64,000 nt of DNA from JARBUG01 sp035628915 (GTDB lineage Bacteria > Bacillota > Sulfobacillia > Symbiobacteriales > Symbiobacteriaceae), in contig DASPIW010000033.1 in NCBI GenBank assembly GCA_035628915.1, positions 62,001-126,000 of the forward strand. Direction: 5' to 3'. Below, piece by piece: positions 1 through 8,684 of the stretch; the first letter of the stretch is position 1, and each line of letters starts with the position of its first letter. A model generated the notes under the pieces. That model was not told the origin of the DNA and ran no database searches. It saw only the letters and a list, made by a program, of their open reading frames with translations. A program made the position numbers and the translations under genes.

Positions 1-367
1 CGGCCTGCCACTTTGCGGCCGCTTTTCCTCGCATTTCCCAGCGGATGAATATGTACTGCCGCCCATTTCGATCACGCAGCGCAACAGCGCGCCGCTCGCC
101 TTCCGGCTGCATTCCGTTCCAGCCCAGGGCAGCCTTGACCCGGTCCGTCTCCTGCGGGCGCTGAAGCTCAACCCAGCCGGTGATCACAGCTTCGTCAAGC
201 AGGGCGCCGGCTGCCGCCAGGCCCTTCTGAAGGGCACCCATCCCTTGCTCCGGGGCTCCGGATGCCGCTTCGAGGGGAGCGGCGGCGACCGGTATCCCCC
301 GCTGGCTCACCAGCGCTCCATACATGAGCACCCCGACAACTCCGGCAATCAAAACCAGTTGACGCAC
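1..367 (-). CDS. YwmB-like exported protein, N-terminal part (cut by window edge)
   Basis: The frame opens with GTG at 367, preceded by a good AGGGGGTGAT ribosome binding site, and runs off the left edge with about 122 codons present. Residues 1-30 form one hydrophobic segment followed by small residues (VAAAPLEAA), so a signal peptide or single anchor is expected. The remainder is soluble and contains VITGWVELQ-type strands. Context suggests YwmB, a family of unknown role commonly found next to the atp operon with murA and spoIID. It lies on the same strand as atpC but is separated from it by the divergent AAA/VWA pair. The family call rests mainly on position; the presence of a gene is much more certain. 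Confidence 0.55.
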   Translation of the reverse strand, partial: MRQLVLIAGVVGVLMYGALVSQRGIPVAAAPLEAASGAPEQGMGALQKGLAAAGALLDEAVITGWVELQRPQETDRVKAALGWNGMQPEGERRAVALRDRNGRQYIFIRWEMRGKAAAKWQA

Positions 368-565
368 GGGATATCACCCCCTGCGTCGATTGTTGACAAA
401 TAGCCCTATCGGTAAACCGCGAACACGCATTCTGGGTCTTTCGTATGTAATTAGGAGCTACGCCCAAACAATGTTGGCAGGAATCTCGGCTGATGCAGAG
501 TATTGTTTTCACCGATCAGACCCGCGCGCCAAGCCCCCGGTCAAGAGAAAGGCGGTTGAGAACCC

Positions 566-1615
566 ATGGAGGTCAGTCCGTATCTGCTCGGTGCAGCCGC
601 CCTGGGCACCGCCGCTACTGCCGCTCTAGGCTGGCAGGCCCGCCAATGGTGGAGCCTGATGCGGCGGGAAATGCACAATCAGGCCGCCTTTGAAGTGACG
701 AAGTGCCGTATCCACGAGGAGGCTGACCGCTTGTTCAACCTGACGCCGGAGGAGCTGCAGAATGCGCTCCAAGCTCAGAACTACAGCCTGGACCGGTTAA
801 GCGTTCTCCGGCTGTGGACGTACCTTCGCCAGGGGAAGCCGATCGGTCTGCGGGGAGAGCCTGGCATTGGCAAGTCGCAGTTGGCGGAGGCGTTCGCCCA
901 GGCCATGGGGTTCCATTTCATCGACCTGGAATGCCACAGTCACCTGGAAGCCGATGAAATCGGCATCTCCTGGAACGGTTTCAAGCAGATCGTTGACGCC
1001 CAGGCCTACCGATCGGGCGAGACGGCGCCCAATCTCTATACCCTGGAGTATCTCAATCATACGCCACTGCTAGAAAGCCTGCTGGCGAACCAGCCGACCG
1101 TTGTACGGGTCGACGAAGTCGACAAACTCAACGAACACACCACAAACTTCTTCCTGAGATATCTGGACAAGAAAGAACTGGTAGTACACAACCTCTCTGA
1201 ACCCGGTGAAAAGAAGGTCCTGCGGGCCACGGCGCCCCTGTATGTCTTCTTGACTTCAAACGAGTACAAGCGACTGGACACTGCTTTCATGCGCCGCACG
1301 GTCTGGCTCGACCTGCAGTTCCCCAGCGAACTGGCCCTCGCCAAAATCATTCACAATACCGTTGGAGTGCCCGATGACTTTGCCATCCGGGTCGCCCGCA
1401 TCGTCTTCCAGCTTCGGCAGCTAAACCTGGAAAAAAAGCCGGCGATCGCCGAAGCCATCGAGTGGACTCGCGCACTGGTCGATGTCTGCGCAGGCGAGAT
1501 TACGGCCGAAGCGATTGAGATCACCATCGGCTTCCTCGCCAAGTACCCTGAAGACGAAGTGATCGTCAAGGAGGCGCTTCGCCGGTGGTACGATGGCTTT
1601 GGCATAACCGCCTAG
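566..1615 (+). CDS. MoxR-type AAA+ ATPase
   Basis: A 349-residue protein. A hydrophobic N-terminal stretch (residues 5-22) may be a membrane anchor. Walker A is GEPGIGKS at 97-104, Walker B is VVRVDEVDK around 179-187, and sensor 1 is in FLTSNEYKRLD. This layout is that of MoxR-family AAA ATPases, ring chaperones that work with VWA proteins to mature or remodel target complexes. The start is ATG 566. The next gene begins inside this one, 31 bases before its stop, so the two are almost certainly translated together. The substrate cannot be read from the sequence. Neighbouring ATP synthase genes are on the other strand and give no functional hint. Confidence 0.85.
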   Translation: MEVSPYLLGAAALGTAATAALGWQARQWWSLMRREMHNQAAFEVTKCRIHEEADRLFNLTPEELQNALQAQNYSLDRLSVLRLWTYLRQGKPIGLRGEPGIGKSQLAEAFAQAMGFHFIDLECHSHLEADEIGISWNGFKQIVDAQAYRSGETAPNLYTLEYLNHTPLLESLLANQPTVVRVDEVDKLNEHTTNFFLRYLDKKELVVHNLSEPGEKKVLRATAPLYVFLTSNEYKRLDTAFMRRTVWLDLQFPSELALAKIIHNTVGVPDDFAIRVARIVFQLRQLNLEKKPAIAEAIEWTRALVDVCAGEITAEAIEITIGFLAKYPEDEVIVKEALRRWYDGFGITA

Positions 1616-2832
1616 TTCAGGCCTTCCGGCAGCTCTTCCGGTGGCTCTTGCAAAGGCTTGGTGCGTTCCTTCGGCTCCAGGGCGGACAGCTGGCGACAAT
1701 GAAACGGGTTCTGTCGTTTCTTGTCAGACCCCACAATCCCAACAACGTTTTCCTCAAGAGCGACAGCAAGGGAAGCCATGAGGTATTAGAAGCCGAAGTA
1801 TCGGCGATCTACGAACTGCAGGGGGAAGCCCGCTCTACCCTCCTATGGGGCGGTGAGCACGTACGGGAACCGGTGGGCGCCGACACTGCGGCGCTGTCTT
1901 TATGGCGGGGTCAGCGACAGGTGACCCTCGACGAGGCGCTCCCAGGCGCCGAGGCTGCCAACCGACGCTTCTCCTACGTAGAACTTCTGGCTTCGCAAAT
2001 CAAACGTTTGCCGACCCAACAAATGCAGCTCCTCGATGAGATGATTGAACGCCTCGCGCGCAGGTGGCTGGACGTCGATGAGCGCTTTGAGATGATTCCC
2101 AAGCGGAATCGGCTGGATGTCCGGCAAACGCTCCGATATAACATCCCCCGGTATGCGGGCCGCATTCTGGAGTTCAAATGGGCCACGAAAGAACGGCCGG
2201 TCCCGCAACTGGCAAAGCCGGCCCGGATCCTGGTCATCGGTGACGTTTCACACTCAATGGTCCATTATGTGACGGTCGTCCTCTACTTCCTCCACAAACT
2301 GACCTTCCATTTCCTGATCGACAGTTATGTCTTCAGCGAAAAGGTCACCCACTCGGCCCCATTTCTAAATGGACCGGGGACGTTTGCAGAGAAAGTAAAC
2401 CGGCTGGTGGCAGGCGCCAAGTCCTGGAGCGCCGGTACGCGCTTCGGCTCAGCCCTGGAGGAGATCGCCGCGTCGGGGCGGGTCGATGAAAATACGTACG
2501 TCATCATCGCGACAGACGGCAAGGTCTCGCTGCATGGAAACGAACCTGAACTCATTGAACGACACATGACGGAACTACGGCGCCGGGCCAGGCAGGTCAT
2601 TTTCCTCACGCCTTCCGCCGATTTCGCCGGGGGCAATCAGGGGAAGATGAAGCCCGAGCGCATCGGGAGTCTGAAACACGGCTTCAAAGAAATCCCGATC
2701 TTCGCCGTGGGGCCTCCCCTCTGGTATGGAACGTTAGGCAAATATGCCGACCGGCTTTACCTGGTCCGCACCGTACAGGATCTGGTTAACATGACTGAGG
2801 ATCTGATTTTGTCCTCCCGAACCAAAGAGTAA
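1585..2832 (+). CDS. VWA-domain protein, CoxE-like partner of the MoxR ATPase
   Basis: A 415-residue protein with a von Willebrand factor A domain in its second half. The MIDAS metal site is visible as DVSHS (D220, S222, S224), with a downstream GTRFGSAL threonine and an ATDGK aspartate. The N-terminal half is basic and predicted helical. The start taken is GTG 1585, with AAGGAGG ten bases upstream, giving a 31-base overlap with the ATPase gene. ATG 1699 is an alternative but has a poor ribosome site. MoxR/VWA pairs act as chaperone modules, for example CoxD/CoxE in metallocentre assembly. No client enzyme is encoded nearby, so the role is open. Confidence 0.82.
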   Translation: MVRWLWHNRLVQAFRQLFRWLLQRLGAFLRLQGGQLATMKRVLSFLVRPHNPNNVFLKSDSKGSHEVLEAEVSAIYELQGEARSTLLWGGEHVREPVGADTAALSLWRGQRQVTLDEALPGAEAANRRFSYVELLASQIKRLPTQQMQLLDEMIERLARRWLDVDERFEMIPKRNRLDVRQTLRYNIPRYAGRILEFKWATKERPVPQLAKPARILVIGDVSHSMVHYVTVVLYFLHKLTFHFLIDSYVFSEKVTHSAPFLNGPGTFAEKVNRLVAGAKSWSAGTRFGSALEEIAASGRVDENTYVIIATDGKVSLHGNEPELIERHMTELRRRARQVIFLTPSADFAGGNQGKMKPERIGSLKHGFKEIPIFAVGPPLWYGTLGKYADRLYLVRTVQDLVNMTEDLILSSRTKE

Positions 2833-2857
2833 ACCCCCAGGCAGTGTGCCTGGGGGT
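2833..2857. terminator. Bidirectional terminator between the VWA gene and atpC
   Basis: An 11-bp perfect stem (ACCCCCAGGCA/TGCCTGGGGGT) with a GTG loop starts directly after the VWA stop codon and ends 8 bases before the atpC stop. The U-tracts are short on both strands (CUGCUGUUU on plus), so termination may be moderate. Confidence 0.75.
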
Positions 2858-2864
2858 CTGCTGT

Positions 2865-3284
2865 TTAGTCCTTGTCCTCAAGCTTGCCGGCCGCCTTGAG
2901 ACGGGCTACGGCCCGCTGCAGGGCCGCTTCGGCCCGGGCCCGGTCAAGGTTGGCCGCCCGGTCACGCAGGCGGGCTTCCGCCCGCTTGCGGGCCTCCTGG
3001 GCCCGCATGACGTCGATCGTCTCGCCGGTTTCGGCCGTATCGGCGAGGATTGTGATCTTGTTGGTGTTCAGCTCCATAAACCCGCCGGCCAGGGCGACCC
3101 GCTTGTAGTTGTTCGCCTGCTTGTAGCGCAGAACGCCAACCTTGAGCGTCGTCACCATAGGTGCGTGATTATGCAGAATACCCATGGAGCCTTCCGATGC
3201 CGGAATGATCACGGCGTCGGTCTTGACATCCTTCAGGACGGTCCCTTCGGGAGTCACGATCTGAAGGGTCATCTCACCCGCCAT
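2865..3284 (-). CDS. atpC: F1Fo ATP synthase epsilon subunit
   Basis: A 139-residue epsilon subunit of the F1 central stalk. The N-terminal beta-sandwich (about residues 1-85) contains the family stretch GSMGILHNHAPMVTTLKVGVLRY, quoted here only as the recognisable GILHNHAPM core. The C-terminal part is a charged helical hairpin rich in Arg and Ala, which in this family can extend to inhibit ATP hydrolysis. It is the last gene of the operon, one base after the atpD stop, so it is translationally coupled to atpD. Confidence 0.97.
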   Translation of the reverse strand: MAGEMTLQIVTPEGTVLKDVKTDAVIIPASEGSMGILHNHAPMVTTLKVGVLRYKQANNYKRVALAGGFMELNTNKITILADTAETGETIDVMRAQEARKRAEARLRDRAANLDRARAEAALQRAVARLKAAGKLEDKD

Positions 3285-3285
3285 A

Positions 3286-4704
3286 TCAGCTCACCTCGGC
3301 GAGGAGCTTCTTGCCCTTCTCGACTGCCATCTCGATGGCGCCGACCATGTAGAATGCCTGCTCGGGCAGCTCGTCGTGCTTGCCCTCCAGGATCTCCTTG
3401 AAGCCGCGGACCGTGTCCTTGATGTCGACGAACTGGCCGGGGAGGTTGGTGAACTTCTCGGCCACGAACATCGGCTGGGACAGGAACCGCTGGATCTTAC
3501 GGGCCCGGGAGACGGTCAGCTTGTCGTCGTCGCTCAGTTCGTCCATACCGAGGATGGCGATGATGTCCTGCAGTTCCTTATAGCGCTGCAGCACCTTCTG
3601 CACGCCGCGGGCGACTTCGTAGTGCTCCCGGCCGACCACGTTCGGGTCGAGAATCCGAGAGGTGGAGTCGAGCGGGTCGACGGCCGGGAAGATGCCCAGC
3701 TCGAAGACCTGGCGGCTGAGAACGGTGGTGGCGTCAAGGTGGGCGAAGGTCGTGGCCGGGGCCGGGTCGGTCAGGTCGTCAGCAGGCACATAAATGGCCT
3801 GAACCGACGTGATCGAGCCCTTCTTTGTGGAGGTGATGCGCTCCTGGAGGTAGCCCATTTCGGTGGCCAGCGTAGGCTGGTAACCGACGGCGGAGGGCAT
3901 GCGGCCCAGCAGTGCGGACACCTCGGAACCGGCCTGCGTGAAACGGAAGATGTTGTCGATGAACAGCAGCACGTCAAGGCCCTGTTCGTCACGGAAGTAC
4001 TCGGCCATGGTCAGACCCGACAGAGCCACACGCATACGGGCGCCGGGCGGCTCGTTCATCTGGCCGAACACCATGGCGACCTTGTCGATAACGCCCGCGT
4101 CCTTCATTTCGTGGTAGAGGTCGTTGCCCTCGCGGGTACGCTCGCCCACGCCGGCGAACACGGAGTAGCCACCGAACTTGTACGCGATGTTGTGAATCAG
4201 TTCCTGAATGGTAACGGTCTTGCCCACGCCGGCGCCGCCGAAGAGGCCGATCTTGCCGCCCTTTGCGTACGGGCAGAGCAGGTCGACGACCTTCATGCCG
4301 GTAACCAGCATGTCCGTGGCGGGGTTGACGTCCGCAACGCCAGGGACCACGCGATGGATGGGCAGGCGGGTAGCGCTCTGGGGCGCTTCCAGGCCGTCGA
4401 TGGGGTCGCCCAGCACGTTGAACAGGCGGCCCAGAACTGGTTCGCCCACGGGTACGGCGATCGGAGCGCCAGTGTCGATAACCGGCTCACCGCGGCGCAG
4501 GCCGTCGGTCGAGTCCATAGCGACGCAGCGGACCTGGTTGTTGCCCAGGTGCGTGGCGACTTCGAGGGTCAGGTTAATGTTGCCCTTCTCGCCAGCGCCC
4601 TGAATGAGCAGGGCGTTGTTCAGAGCGGGCAGGTGGCCGTCGGCAAACTCTACGTCGACGACGGCGCCCAGAATCGCCAGGATCTTGCCAGTCTGATAGC
4701 TCAC
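3286..4704 (-). CDS. atpD: F1Fo ATP synthase beta subunit (catalytic)
   Basis: A 472-residue catalytic subunit of F1, normal length. The P-loop is GGAGVGKT at 156-163, the catalytic glutamate lies in GVGERTREGND, and the C-terminal DELSEED loop is present as DELSDDD. ATP is made at the beta/alpha interface as gamma rotates. The gene follows atpG by 27 bases with a GGAGGG ribosome site and is followed almost without a gap by atpC. No change in key residues was seen. Confidence 0.99.
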   Translation of the reverse strand: MSYQTGKILAILGAVVDVEFADGHLPALNNALLIQGAGEKGNINLTLEVATHLGNNQVRCVAMDSTDGLRRGEPVIDTGAPIAVPVGEPVLGRLFNVLGDPIDGLEAPQSATRLPIHRVVPGVADVNPATDMLVTGMKVVDLLCPYAKGGKIGLFGGAGVGKTVTIQELIHNIAYKFGGYSVFAGVGERTREGNDLYHEMKDAGVIDKVAMVFGQMNEPPGARMRVALSGLTMAEYFRDEQGLDVLLFIDNIFRFTQAGSEVSALLGRMPSAVGYQPTLATEMGYLQERITSTKKGSITSVQAIYVPADDLTDPAPATTFAHLDATTVLSRQVFELGIFPAVDPLDSTSRILDPNVVGREHYEVARGVQKVLQRYKELQDIIAILGMDELSDDDKLTVSRARKIQRFLSQPMFVAEKFTNLPGQFVDIKDTVRGFKEILEGKHDELPEQAFYMVGAIEMAVEKGKKLLAEVS

Positions 4705-4731
4705 AGGTTTGTCACCCTCCTCAGCAGCGGC

Positions 4732-5598
4732 TTACCCCTGCAGGGCGTTGGCACCGCCGACGATTTCAGAGATTTCACGGGTAATACCGGCCTGACGGGC
4801 ACGGTTGTAAGCGAGAGTCAGCTTGCCGATCATTTCCTTCGCGTTGTCGGTGGCGTTGCCCATGGCGGTCATACGTGCGCCGTGCTCGGAGGCCTTGGCC
4901 TCAAGCAGGGACTGGTAGAAGACCGTTTCGGCGAACCGCGGCACCAGGGTGTTCAGCACGTGCTCGGCATTAGGAACGTAGATATAGTCCATCGCCGCTC
5001 CCTGGGTGCCAGCGCCCTCCGGCGCCACGACCGGCAGCAGTTGGACCTCCTTCGGCCGCTGGCTGACCGGGTTAATAAACTCGGTATAGACCAGGCGAAC
5101 CTCATCAACCTCACCCTTGAGGTACAGGTCGATAATCTGGTTCACCATCTGCCGGGCGAGCGCGAAGCTGGGATCATCACCAAATCCAGTGAACTCCAGG
5201 GTCGGTGCAATGCCCCGCTTCCGGAAATAGTCACGGCCCTTCCGCCCGATGGCCACCAGCTTCAGCGGCCGGGCATCGGCCTTCATGGCGTTGTGACCTT
5301 TCCGGATGACGTTGACGTTATAGGAGCCGGCGAAACCACGGTCCGCCGTCATCACTACATACGCTACGGTCGGCGTGCCGCTCCGTTTCGCCAGCAGCGG
5401 ATGGTTGGCACCTGCGCCGCCCTGAACGAGCCGGGCCAGCGTCTTGGCCAGCTCCTTGGCATACGGACGGGCGGCGAGCACCTTTTCCTGGGCCCGACGG
5501 AGCTTCGCTGCATCGACCATTTTCATGGCCTTCGTGATCTGCATCGTGCTCTTGATCGCCTTGATCCGTCGCAGGACTGCTTTTTTGTTCTCCGCCAT
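4732..5598 (-). CDS. atpG: F1Fo ATP synthase gamma subunit
   Basis: A 288-residue central-stalk rotor subunit. The N-terminal helix (IRRIKAIKSTMQITKAMKMV-like, seen here as LRRIKAIKSTMQITKAM) and the C-terminal helix (MGNATDNAKEMIGKLTLAYN) are the two conserved strands of the coiled coil that rotates inside the alpha3beta3 ring. The gene sits 14 bases after atpA. Length and end motifs are normal, and the C-terminal ITREISEIVGGA signature is intact. Confidence 0.98.
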   Translation of the reverse strand: MAENKKAVLRRIKAIKSTMQITKAMKMVDAAKLRRAQEKVLAARPYAKELAKTLARLVQGGAGANHPLLAKRSGTPTVAYVVMTADRGFAGSYNVNVIRKGHNAMKADARPLKLVAIGRKGRDYFRKRGIAPTLEFTGFGDDPSFALARQMVNQIIDLYLKGEVDEVRLVYTEFINPVSQRPKEVQLLPVVAPEGAGTQGAAMDYIYVPNAEHVLNTLVPRFAETVFYQSLLEAKASEHGARMTAMGNATDNAKEMIGKLTLAYNRARQAGITREISEIVGGANALQG

Positions 5599-5612
5599 TT
5601 ACGCCCGCCCCC

Positions 5613-7133
5613 TTACTGGTTGGCGGCTGCGCGCTGGCCGTAACCCTTCTTGAATTCCGAAATGGCAGCCTTCAACTGCGCTTCCAGCTCCTTGAACTTG
5701 CCGGTGCGGAGCGAGGTCAGCAGGGCGCCGTAGTTAGCCTTCAGATAGGTGTGCAGCTCGCTCTCGAACCTGGCAACCTGGCTGATTTCCAGGTCGTCGA
5801 GGAAGCCGTTGGTGGCAGCGTAGATTGAACAGACCTGCAGTTCCACCGGCATGGGCTGGTACTGCGGCTGCTTCATGATTTCCACCGTCCGCTGGCCCCG
5901 GGTGAGGCGGGCCTGCGTGGCCTTATCCAGGTCGGAGCCGAACTGAGCAAATGCCGCCAGTTCGCGATACTGGGCAAGGTCAAGCTTCAGGGTAGACGCG
6001 GCACGCTTCATCGTGTCAATCTGGGCAGAGCCGCCGACGCGGGAGACCGAGATGCCGGCGTTGATAGCCGGGCGGACGCCAGCGTAGAACAGGTCGGACT
6101 CGAGGAAGATCTGGCCGTCGGTAATGGAGATGACGTTCGTCGGGATGTAGGCCGACACGTCACCGGCCTGCGTCTCAATGATCGGCAGAGCGGTGAGCGA
6201 ACCGCCGCCCAGTTCATCGTTCAGCTTCGCGGCGCGCTCCAGCAGGCGGGAGTGCAAATAGAAGACATCGCCCGGGTAAGCTTCACGGCCCGGGGGGCGC
6301 CGCATCAGCAGCGACATTTCGCGATAGGCAACGGCGTGCTTGGACAGATCGTCATAAATGATCAGGGCGTGCTTGCCGTTGTCACGGAAGTACTCGCCGA
6401 TGGCAGCACCGGCATAGGGGGCCAGGAAGTTCAGCGGGGCGGGCTCAGAGGCCGTGGCGGCGACGACGATGGTGTAATCCATGGCACCCGCCTCGGTGAG
6501 CCGGTGCACGACACCGGCGATGGTGGAGGCCTTCTGGCCGATACCAACGTAGATGCAGATGCAGTTCTGGCCCTTCTGATTGATGATCGTGTCGACGCCG
6601 ATGGCGGTCTTGCCCGTGCCGCGGTCGCCGATGATCAGTTCGCGCTGGCCGCGGCCGATGGGCGTGAGTGAGTCAATCGCCTTCAGGCCAGTCTGCAGGG
6701 GCTCGTGAACCGACTTACGGGTCATGACGCCCGGGGCCTTGCGCTCGACCGGGAGATAGGTGTCGGTGACGATGGGGCCCTTGCCGTCGAGCGGCTGACC
6801 CAGTGCGTTGACGATGCGGCCAATCAGGGCTTCGCCCACGGGCACTTCGACGACGCGGCCGGTCCGGCGGACCTCCATGCCTTCTTTGATCTCCGTGAAG
6901 GGGCCCAGAATCACGCAGCCGATATTGTCCTCTTCCAGGTTGAAGGCCATGCCCATGACGCCGTTGGGGAACTCCAGGAGTTCCGACGCCATGCAGCTCT
7001 GCAGGCCATAAATACGGGCGATGCCGTCGCCAACCTGGATGACCCGGCCGATGTTCGTGGTCTCAATGTCCGTGGAGAACCGCTCGATCTCTTGCTTCAG
7101 AATCGAGGAGATCTCTTCAGGCCGAATGCTCAT
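5613..7133 (-). CDS. atpA: F1Fo ATP synthase alpha subunit
   Basis: A 506-residue regulatory nucleotide-binding subunit of F1. The P-loop is GDRGTGKT at 169-176. The N-terminal helix starts IRPEEISSILKQEIE, the part that binds delta at the top of the peripheral stalk. The arginine finger lies in SVSRVGGSAQ. It follows atpH by 18 bases. Sequence and length are typical throughout. Confidence 0.99.
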   Translation of the reverse strand: MSIRPEEISSILKQEIERFSTDIETTNIGRVIQVGDGIARIYGLQSCMASELLEFPNGVMGMAFNLEEDNIGCVILGPFTEIKEGMEVRRTGRVVEVPVGEALIGRIVNALGQPLDGKGPIVTDTYLPVERKAPGVMTRKSVHEPLQTGLKAIDSLTPIGRGQRELIIGDRGTGKTAIGVDTIINQKGQNCICIYVGIGQKASTIAGVVHRLTEAGAMDYTIVVAATASEPAPLNFLAPYAGAAIGEYFRDNGKHALIIYDDLSKHAVAYREMSLLMRRPPGREAYPGDVFYLHSRLLERAAKLNDELGGGSLTALPIIETQAGDVSAYIPTNVISITDGQIFLESDLFYAGVRPAINAGISVSRVGGSAQIDTMKRAASTLKLDLAQYRELAAFAQFGSDLDKATQARLTRGQRTVEIMKQPQYQPMPVELQVCSIYAATNGFLDDLEISQVARFESELHTYLKANYGALLTSLRTGKFKELEAQLKAAISEFKKGYGQRAAANQ

Positions 7134-7151
7134 CCCAGTTTCACCCCTGTG

Positions 7152-7700
7152 CTAGTCAGCTTTCGAACGGATCAGGCGGTCGCGCATGCGGCGCAGACGA
7201 GTGCGGACGGACCCGTCCATCAGTTCGTCGCCTACCCGCACAACCAGGCCGCCGATCAGCTCGGGGGCGACCTGGGTCTGGAATTTGACTCGCTTGCCGA
7301 AACGAACTGCGAGTTTCTGCTCCAGCGTTCGTGCAGTCTCCTCAGGCAACTCGGCAGCAGAACGAACCTCGACCTCCACGATACCGCGGGCCTCGTTGGC
7401 CAGATCCAGGAAAGAGCGATACATTTGCGGGAAGAAGTTTTCGCGGCGTTTGTGAACCACCACGAGCAAGAAGTTCAAAACCAGCTCGCTGACCTTTCCC
7501 GTGAAGATCTTTCTGACCAGGTCGGTCTTCACTTCAGGAGCCAGGAGCACGTCATTCATGACGGCCCGCAGCTGCGGGTTCGTATCGATCATGTGAATGA
7601 ACATGCCGAACTCCTGATCAACCTGGTCTACCAGCCCCTTCTCCTGCGCCAGATCAAAGAGCGCACGAGCATAGCGGCGGGACACAGCCTGGTTAAGCAT
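7152..7700 (-). CDS. atpH: F1Fo ATP synthase delta subunit
   Basis: A 182-residue peripheral-stalk subunit that joins b to the alpha N-termini. The N-terminal six-helix domain starts with the family pattern VSRRYARALFDLA. The C-terminal part contains PELIGGLVVRVGDELMDGSV, of which GGLVVRVGDELMDGS is the signature. The ATG at 7700 overlaps the atpF stop (TAATG), so the two are translationally coupled. Confidence 0.97.
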   Translation of the reverse strand: MLNQAVSRRYARALFDLAQEKGLVDQVDQEFGMFIHMIDTNPQLRAVMNDVLLAPEVKTDLVRKIFTGKVSELVLNFLLVVVHKRRENFFPQMYRSFLDLANEARGIVEVEVRSAAELPEETARTLEQKLAVRFGKRVKFQTQVAPELIGGLVVRVGDELMDGSVRTRLRRMRDRLIRSKAD

Positions 7701-8242
7701 TAGTGCTTCCCTACCTCTGCAACGAAGCGTTCAGCAAGTCGCTTCTGCTCCGCGTTATCGAGGTTCTTCTCAATGACCTTGCCGGCAACCGCAACGGCCA
7801 GGCTGGCAACTTCCTCACGCAGTTCGGCGAGCGCCTTGAGCTTTTCGCGCTCGATGGTCTTCGAGGCGTTCTCCAGCATTTCCGCAGTCTTCGCCCGAGT
7901 TTCGGCTTCGATCTGCTCCCGTGCGGTGGTCGCAGCATTGGTAGCCTTGGTGATGATATCGTGCGCCTCACGCTGAGCGTTGGCGATCTGAGACTCAAAG
8001 TCCCGCCGGAGACGGTTCGCCTCTTCACGGTCCTCACGGGCCTTTTTGAGGGCGCCCTCAATCTCCTGTTCCCGGGTGCTGATCGCTCCGATGAGCGGCT
8101 TGTAGAGGAACCTATGCAGAGCCCACAGGAGGATCAGGAAGTTCACTGTGGTCCAAAGAATGGTGGGCAGGTCTGGAAAAAGGTTCGGAGTCGCATGACC
8201 GGCCTCTTCAGCTGCCAGCATCAAAAGCAGGTTAGGATCCAA
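7700..8242 (-). CDS. atpF: F1Fo ATP synthase b subunit
   Basis: A 180-residue peripheral-stalk subunit. One membrane helix spans about residues 27-46 (TILWTTVNFLILLWALHRF), followed by a long charged amphipathic helix from about 60 to 165 that dimerises. The start is TTG 8242, preceded by a GAGAGGGGGG ribosome site. Only one b gene is present, so the stalk should be a homodimer, unlike the b/b' pairs of phototrophs. Confidence 0.95.
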   Translation of the reverse strand: MDPNLLLMLAAEEAGHATPNLFPDLPTILWTTVNFLILLWALHRFLYKPLIGAISTREQEIEGALKKAREDREEANRLRRDFESQIANAQREAHDIITKATNAATTAREQIEAETRAKTAEMLENASKTIEREKLKALAELREEVASLAVAVAGKVIEKNLDNAEQKRLAERFVAEVGKH

Positions 8243-8310
8243 AAGCGGTTCCCCCCCTCTCTAGATAAAGGGCGACCAGAGGTGACTAACCTCGGGTCGC
8301 CCCCTCCGAA

Positions 8311-8553
8311 TTACGCAATCGCGTTGGGCAGAATGAAGATGATCAGCAGGCCGATCAGAAGACCGTAGATGGCGATGGCTTCCATAAGGGACAGAGCCAC
8401 GATGAGAGAGCCGCGGATGTCACCAGCAGCCTCGGGCTGACGCCAGATGGCGTCCATAGCAGCAGCGGTGGCCTTACCCTGAGCAAAGGTCGCGCCCAGA
8501 GCGGCGATACCGATGGCAAGGGCGGCGGCGATTGCCATATAACCAAGTACCAT
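8311..8553 (-). CDS. atpE: F1Fo ATP synthase c subunit (rotor ring)
   Basis: An 80-residue hairpin of two membrane helices joined by the polar loop RQPEA. The ion-carrying carboxylate is E58 in SLMEAIAIYG. Q25 (FAQGK) and Y63 fall at positions used for ion coordination in Na+-type rings, but the residue after E58 is Ala, not Ser or Thr. The start is ATG 8553, with GGGAGGGG upstream; a longer open frame upstream has no matching homology. The gaps to atpF (68 bases) and atpB (131 bases) are larger than elsewhere in the operon, as is common around c genes. Confidence 0.96.
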   Translation of the reverse strand: MVLGYMAIAAALAIGIAALGATFAQGKATAAAMDAIWRQPEAAGDIRGSLIVALSLMEAIAIYGLLIGLLIIFILPNAIA

Positions 8554-8684
8554 GTGTAAAACTTCCCCTCCCTTCTTACACTGAAGTGCCTGTGGTAAGC
8601 GTTTTGGGCATAGGCCCTTAGTCAATCCTCCCGTTGGGGCAAAGGAAGCAAGACTTCCCTAGAGGGGGAGGAAAGATCACGTGG

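Noticed and set aside
3376..5643. A 755-codon open frame on the plus strand opposite atpD and atpG
   Set aside because: It runs antisense to two unmistakable genes and has low-complexity His/Gly/Val composition typical of shadow frames.
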